Part shown: positions 5,709-9,573 of the stretch, in pieces
Numbering within the stretch: position 1 is the stretch's first letter
Layout: every line of letters begins with the position of its first letter
Origin: Gemmataceae bacterium
GTDB taxonomy: Bacteria > Planctomycetota > Planctomycetia > Gemmatales > Gemmataceae
Assembly (NCBI GenBank): GCA_947490035.1
Contig: CANLGS010000086.1
Span: 1-9,573 of the forward strand
Direction of reading: 5' to 3'
DNA length: 9,573 nucleotides
Program-made: the position numbers and the translations under genes
The notes under the pieces: generated by a model
Databases searched by the model: none
Seen by the model: the letters and a program-made list of their open reading frames with translations, nothing else
What the model was told of the DNA's origin: nothing

Positions 5709-6965
5709 ATGCCCGAACCACCCCGCAGCGGCGACGCCGTTCTCGCGCTCGTCCGCCGCGCCGAGATCGCGGACGACGACGTGATCGCCGGATTCCTCAC
5801 CCGGTCCGGGCCGGTGCCGTCCACCGCGCCGGACACCGCGACCCGCCTCATCCAGGCCGGCATCCTCACGCCGTTCCAGGCGCGGCTCATCCTGCAAGGC
5901 AAGCACAAGGGCTTCAAGCTCGGGCCGTACCGCATCCTGAACCAGATCGGCGCCGGCGGCACGGGCGTCGTGTACCTCGCGGAACACGCCGCCCTGCGGC
6001 GCCGCGTCGCGCTCAAGGTGCTGCCCGGCAAGCAGGCGCTCGACCCGGCGAACGTGGCCCGCTTCTACAAAGAAGCCCGCGCCGCCGCGACCCTCGACCA
6101 CCCGAACATCGTCCACGCCTACGACGTGGCGTGCGACAAGGGCACGCACTTCCTGGTCCTCGAGTACATCGACGGCGACACGCTCGACCGGTTGCTCGCG
6201 GTCCGCGGCCGGCTGCCGGTGGGCGAGGCGGTGAGCTACGCGGTGCAAGCCGCCGCCGGGTTGCAGCACGCGCACGAGAAGGGCGTCGCCCACCGCGACA
6301 TCAAGCCCGCGAACCTGCTCGTCGGCCGCGACGGGATCGTGAAGGTACTCGACCTCGGCCTCGCGGAGTTCTTCGAGGACTCCGGTACGAAACTCGCGCG
6401 GTCCGTCGGCGACGTGATGGGCACGACCGACTACGTCGCCCCGGAGCAACTGCGCGACTGCGCCGCCGCCGACCACCGGGCGGACATCTACAACCTCGGC
6501 GCGACGCTCTACCACCTGCTCACCGGGCGCCCGCCGTTCGTCGGCACCACCGCGGCGAAGATGCTCGCGCACCAGTTGTCGGTCGCACGGCCGGCGCGCC
6601 AACTGTGCGGCGAGGTGCCCGAGGGGTTGTCCGTCGCGGTCGAGCGGATGCTGGCGAAAGACCCCGCCGACCGCTACCAGACGGCGGCCGAGGTGGTTCA
6701 GGTGCTGCTGCCGTTCGTGAGTACGCCGGACCGCCGCGGCCGTCCGTCGGGGAAACTTCCGCCGTTAGCGGCGGCACTGGCCCACGAAAGCACCGCCGGT
6801 CTGGAGGTGACCGCGATCCGCGGTTCGCTCGCCGCGGCTGCCGCGCTGGCCGACGCGGTCGCGCGGGCGCGGCGCTGGAAGCGACTGGCCGTGATGGGGA
6901 TGGTGGGAACCGCGGCGTTCGCGCTCGCCACCGTCGCGCTCGCGGCTCTGTGCTTCGTGAAGTGA
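5709..6965 (+). CDS. Serine/threonine protein kinase (Hanks type), C-terminal membrane anchor
   Basis: The product is 418 residues and complete. ATG at 5709 is preceded by TGAGGG with 9-base spacing. Residues ~10-66 are the planctomycetal N-terminal module (LIQAGILTPFQARLILQGKHKGFKLG), followed directly by a kinase domain at ~74-335. All catalytic elements are present: glycine loop GAGGTGVV (81-88), VALK Lys103, helix C Glu122, HRDIKPANLL with Asp197 and Asn202, DLG in place of DFG with Asp215, APE at 244-246, Asp259 and Arg322 (DRYQ). It should therefore phosphorylate Ser/Thr with ATP; the substrate is unknown. A linker rich in Ala follows, then one hydrophobic helix (~393-415) and only a 2-3 residue tail. 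The kinase is thus cytoplasmic and tail-anchored, without the WD40, LRR or other sensor domains common on planctomycetal kinases. It stands alone: the neighbour on the left is a decayed minus-strand locus, and on the right it converges with the TPR gene. Confidence 0.97.
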   Translation: MPEPPRSGDAVLALVRRAEIADDDVIAGFLTRSGPVPSTAPDTATRLIQAGILTPFQARLILQGKHKGFKLGPYRILNQIGAGGTGVVYLAEHAALRRRVALKVLPGKQALDPANVARFYKEARAAATLDHPNIVHAYDVACDKGTHFLVLEYIDGDTLDRLLAVRGRLPVGEAVSYAVQAAAGLQHAHEKGVAHRDIKPANLLVGRDGIVKVLDLGLAEFFEDSGTKLARSVGDVMGTTDYVAPEQLRDCAAADHRADIYNLGATLYHLLTGRPPFVGTTAAKMLAHQLSVARPARQLCGEVPEGLSVAVERMLAKDPADRYQTAAEVVQVLLPFVSTPDRRGRPSGKLPPLAAALAHESTAGLEVTAIRGSLAAAAALADAVARARRWKRLAVMGMVGTAAFALATVALAALCFVK

Positions 6966-6977
6966 CGGGGCGAAGCG

Positions 6978-7066
6978 TCTTGTAGTCTTGTAGCCCACCG
7001 TGAGACATAGGCGGTGTGTGGTGGGCCTTCGCCCCGCGAAGCGCGGGCCTCGACCCACCCTACAAG
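6978..7066. repeat. Intergenic repeat element with nested inverted repeats
   Basis: The kinase-TPR spacer begins with a direct repeat TCTTGTAG twice (6978-6985, 6986-6993). CTTGTAG (6987-6993) is inverted as CTACAAG at 7060-7066, bounding an ~80-bp unit. Inside, CCCACC (6994-6999) can pair with GGTGGG (7020-7025), which can alternatively pair with CCCACC (7054-7059). A hairpin CCCGCG-AAG-CGCGGG lies at 7033-7047. This resembles a small dispersed (REP/MITE-like) element. It may also terminate transcription between the two convergent genes, although it has no T-tract. Confidence 0.6.
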
Positions 7067-7072
7067 CACAAA

Positions 7073-9409
7073 TCACTTCGGGTCCGGGGCGAACCAGACC
7101 TTCAGCCAGTAGTCGCGGCTGTACTCGCCGGTCTGCTGCGGGAACGCCGACGGCGGCAGCTTGTCGAACACGTCCCGCATCCGGTCGCGGATGGTCAGCG
7201 CCTTGCCCGGCTCGTTCAGTTGCTTGAAGGCGTGGTACATCAGGCTCAGAATAATCAGTTCCTCGACCGTCTCCTTGTGCCGGTCCAGCAGGCGGTCGGC
7301 CGCGACGAGCAGATCGTTGGGCCTCTTCATCTGCTGGTACGTCTGCAACACCCGCAGCGCGGCCTGAAGTCGCAGCCACGCCTCGCGCTCGGGCAACTTG
7401 CCGATCCGCTTCTCGGCCTTGTCGCAGTCGGCGACGATCTCCTTGAAGACGGTTACCGCCTCGGTCCGCATTCTGTTCGCGTCCGCGGGCGAGACGTTCG
7501 GCGCCGCGGCCCGCTGGAGCAGACACACGCCGAGCAGGAGCCGCGCCAGTTGCGCCTCCGGCCCGTTCTCGTAGAGCTGGAGTTGCGACCGCAGGCGCGA
7601 CTCGGCGTCCGCGAAGTTGCCCTGGCGGATCAGGTCGTTCGCCAGTTCGGTCAGCGCCCGCTCGTGAAACTCGCGCTCGTCCGGTCCGATGTTCTGCTGC
7701 TTGGCGATCTGCTCGAACAGCGCCCGCCCGACGGGCACCAACCCGGGGTGCCGCGAGTCCACGAACTGCCGCGCCAGCCGGTAGCGCGTCGCGGTGGACG
7801 CGGGGGCGCCGGCCGCCATGATCTCGTTGAAGACCTTCCACACCTCTCCGGTCTGCCCGGCCGCGAGCAGCGCGTCGGCCAGTTCCACCCACACCGGGCC
7901 GACGAACGGCTCCGGGATGCCGGGCAACTTCGCCGCTTCCTTCAGTTGGAGCACGGCCAGCGCCGGCTCGTCCGCCTGCCGGTACAGCGACGCCGCGCGG
8001 CGGAGCATTTCGAGTTTGCCGTCGGTCTTCGGCTGGAACGCGGCCAGCGCCGCGTACTCGACGGCCGCGTCCGTGAACTTCGGCTTCGCGTCGCCGGGGT
8101 TGCTCTTCTTGAGCGCCGCGCCCCACGCCGCCAGCACATCGGCGCGCTTCTCGCGGTCGCGCCCGGCGGTGGACACCGCGGCGTAGGCGTGCGCGGCCTT
8201 CAGCGCCGGCTCGAACGCGCCGTCCGCGAGGAGCGTGGCGACGGCCAGTTCAAACGCGCCCTGCACGTCGGCGATGGGCGCCCGTTCGTTCTTGTAGCCG
8301 GCGGGCGAGGTTACGCCCTTGACCGCAGTCGCGAGGAGTTCGACGGCGACCTTGTGGCGCATCGGGTCGGCCGAGCGCAGGTGCAGGTCGGCGAGTTGGA
8401 CGGCGGCCGCGACCGCCTCGTCGCCGGTCCCCTTCGCGGCCTCCTCGAACAACTTGGCCGCCTCGTCGGGCTTGCGCTCCTTCGACTTGCACACCGCAAG
8501 GTCGTAGGCCGCGCCCGCGCGGTACTGCGGCGGGATGCCGGGCAGGGTGCGGAGTACCTCCAGTTCCTTCGCGGCGCCGGTGTAGTCGGCTTCGGCCATG
8601 AGGACGCGCGCCAGTTTGGCCTTCGCGGCGGCGAGCACCTCGACCGGCGCGTCGCCGCCGACCTGCGCGCGCCACTTGCGGGCCTCGTCATATTCTTTCG
8701 AGTTCAGGTAGATTTCGCCCAGCCGGAGCCGCGCGCGGGCCAGCGACGCGGGCGGGTTGGCGAGGCCCGCGGCGACGAGGTACTGCTTGAGCGACGCCTT
8801 CGCGAGCGCGAGGTCCGGCGGGGTCAGGCGCAGCGCCAGGTCCGCGACGAGCCGCCGCGTTTCGCCGCCCTCTTCGCCGGGCGGGGGCGCGGCCAGCACC
8901 TGCGTCAGCAGCGCGACCTCGGCCGCGGGCGCGTCGGCCGGCAGCCCGATTGCGGCGCGCGCCTTGGCCGCGCGGAACGACAGCTTCGGCACGTCGTTCG
9001 GGTCGCGGAGTTGCTTTTCGGTGACCAGTTCAAAGTGCTGCCGCGCGAGCGTCCAGTACCCGCGTGCCTCGTCGGTCGCGGGTGTGATCTCCGCGAGCCT
9101 GACGTAACCGCTGCCAAGATGGAACCGGGCCAGCGGCGCTCGGTCGGGGTACGTCTCCACGCCGGACGCGACCGTACTCAGGTGGCCCTTCATTTCGGCC
9201 GCGTCGGGCGTCGCCTTCTCGTAACTGGTCTTCAGGTTGTCGACGGCGCGCGCGAACGCCGCACCGGGGTCGTTCCTCCCGAGCGGCAGCCACCCCTGCC
9301 ACGCGGACACGAACACGCCGATCCCGAGCAGCAGCGCGGGCAACTGCCACAGATGGCGCGTCGGGTCGGTAGGTGCGGCGGCGGGTCGAGCGGCCGTGTC
9401 CGTGGCCAT
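7073..9409 (-). CDS. Membrane-anchored tetratricopeptide repeat (TPR) protein
   Basis: The product is 778 residues and complete, from ATG at 9409, with a weak GGGA site 7 bases upstream. A short Ala/Pro-rich cytoplasmic N-terminus is followed by one membrane helix (~19-38, LWQLPALLLGIGVFVSAW). The long remainder is built almost entirely of Ala-rich helical pairs typical of TPR solenoids, for example LARARLRLGEIYLNSKEYDEA (~223-243), AKAKLARVLMAEADYTGAAKE (~262-282), GAAYDLAVCKSKERKPDEAA (~299-318) and later units such as ASLYRQADEPALAVLQL. No enzymatic motif is visible. Such anchored TPR proteins usually serve as scaffolds for protein complexes; here partner and role are unknown. The N-in orientation would place the solenoid outside the cytoplasmic membrane (inference). 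It converges with the kinase gene and is the only gene in its direction here. The antisense strand is open for 811 codons, a GC-bias shadow. An octanucleotide array starts 94 bases upstream of the start. Confidence 0.92.
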   Translation of the reverse strand: MATDTAARPAAAPTDPTRHLWQLPALLLGIGVFVSAWQGWLPLGRNDPGAAFARAVDNLKTSYEKATPDAAEMKGHLSTVASGVETYPDRAPLARFHLGSGYVRLAEITPATDEARGYWTLARQHFELVTEKQLRDPNDVPKLSFRAAKARAAIGLPADAPAAEVALLTQVLAAPPPGEEGGETRRLVADLALRLTPPDLALAKASLKQYLVAAGLANPPASLARARLRLGEIYLNSKEYDEARKWRAQVGGDAPVEVLAAAKAKLARVLMAEADYTGAAKELEVLRTLPGIPPQYRAGAAYDLAVCKSKERKPDEAAKLFEEAAKGTGDEAVAAAVQLADLHLRSADPMRHKVAVELLATAVKGVTSPAGYKNERAPIADVQGAFELAVATLLADGAFEPALKAAHAYAAVSTAGRDREKRADVLAAWGAALKKSNPGDAKPKFTDAAVEYAALAAFQPKTDGKLEMLRRAASLYRQADEPALAVLQLKEAAKLPGIPEPFVGPVWVELADALLAAGQTGEVWKVFNEIMAAGAPASTATRYRLARQFVDSRHPGLVPVGRALFEQIAKQQNIGPDEREFHERALTELANDLIRQGNFADAESRLRSQLQLYENGPEAQLARLLLGVCLLQRAAAPNVSPADANRMRTEAVTVFKEIVADCDKAEKRIGKLPEREAWLRLQAALRVLQTYQQMKRPNDLLVAADRLLDRHKETVEELIILSLMYHAFKQLNEPGKALTIRDRMRDVFDKLPPSAFPQQTGEYSRDYWLKVWFAPDPK

Positions 9410-9502
9410 AAGCGTGTCCCGGTGGGGGCGCGAGAATTCGGTCGCGAGTAGAACCGGGGGACGCGCGCCGCGTCAAGGGCAACCGTGGGCGGGAAGAGAA
9501 GG

Positions 9503-9573
9503 GGAGACAAGGAGACAAGGAGACAAGGAGACAAGGAGACAAGGAGACAAGGAGACAAGGAGACAAGGAGACA
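9503..9573. repeat. 8-bp tandem repeat array (GGAGACAA, at least 8.9 copies)
   Basis: The unit GGAGACAA repeats without error 8 times from 9503 to 9566, plus 7 bases to the window end. The array continues beyond the window, so its true length is unknown. It lies 94 bases upstream of the TPR gene, in probable noncoding DNA. The minus-strand translation (SPCLLVSL repeats) is an artefact of the array. Perfect copies imply recent expansion by slippage. Confidence 0.95.

Noticed and set aside
5583..6602. A 339-codon minus-strand open frame
   Set aside because: It is antisense to the kinase gene, which has every catalytic kinase motif.
5531..6985. A 484-codon plus-strand open frame overlapping the kinase gene
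   Set aside because: The sequence is extremely Arg/Pro-rich, as expected for an off-frame reading of GC-rich DNA.
7016..9451. An 811-codon plus-strand open frame
   Set aside because: It is antisense to the TPR gene in the same codon register. Its translation is Arg/Val-rich without recognisable motifs, while the minus strand shows a membrane helix and regular TPR units.
9030..9566. Minus-strand open frames containing SPCLLVSL repeats
   Set aside because: The peptide repeats simply reflect translation of the 8-bp array. The rest overlaps the TPR gene in wrong frames.
9503..9573. CRISPR-like array
   Set aside because: The 8-bp units are contiguous with no spacers, so it is a simple tandem repeat.

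Overview
The window looks like chromosome of a Gemmata-type planctomycete (Gemmataceae, Planctomycetota). The basis is very high GC, two Uma2-family nuclease-fold genes side by side, a Hanks-type kinase with the planctomycetal 'TPFQA' N-terminal module, a membrane-anchored leucine-rich-repeat protein with 'TDAGL' repeats, and a membrane-anchored TPR protein. This is inferred from gene families, not from a marker gene. High GC leaves several very long antisense frames open; they are shadows.

Left part (1-2367). A DUF58/von Willebrand A-type gene runs leftward off the window edge. It diverges at about 873/964 from a Uma2 gene, which converges with a second Uma2 gene (ends 1647 and 1654). The first Uma2 protein has Met where the family has its conserved helix lysine; the second keeps the lysine and carries a charged, probably coiled-coil tail.

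Middle part (2412-5348), all on the minus strand. A complete glycerol kinase gene (glpK) has a perfect GC-rich palindrome inside its reading frame. Upstream lies a membrane-anchored LRR gene with no convincing start codon. Upstream of that is a DNA cytosine-5 methyltransferase that is normal through motifs I, IV and VI and then breaks off at an inverted repeat at 4773-4794, where the LRR reading frame takes over. The LRR gene is probably 5'-truncated and the methyltransferase 3'-truncated, joined by a deletion or recombination. An in-frame TGA separates the methyltransferase from a short upstream open stretch, so this locus appears to be decaying.

Right part (5349-9573). A noncoding stretch with a possible promoter precedes a plus-strand serine/threonine kinase gene. 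It converges with a large minus-strand TPR gene across a repeat-rich spacer (6978-7066). Upstream of the TPR gene the window ends inside an 8-bp tandem repeat array (at least 8.9 copies).

The genes do not form one pathway. I found no complete defence island, CRISPR array, tRNA, rRNA or transposase. The points most worth a second look are the methyltransferase/LRR junction, the Uma2 lysine loss, the in-frame palindrome in glpK and the octanucleotide array.
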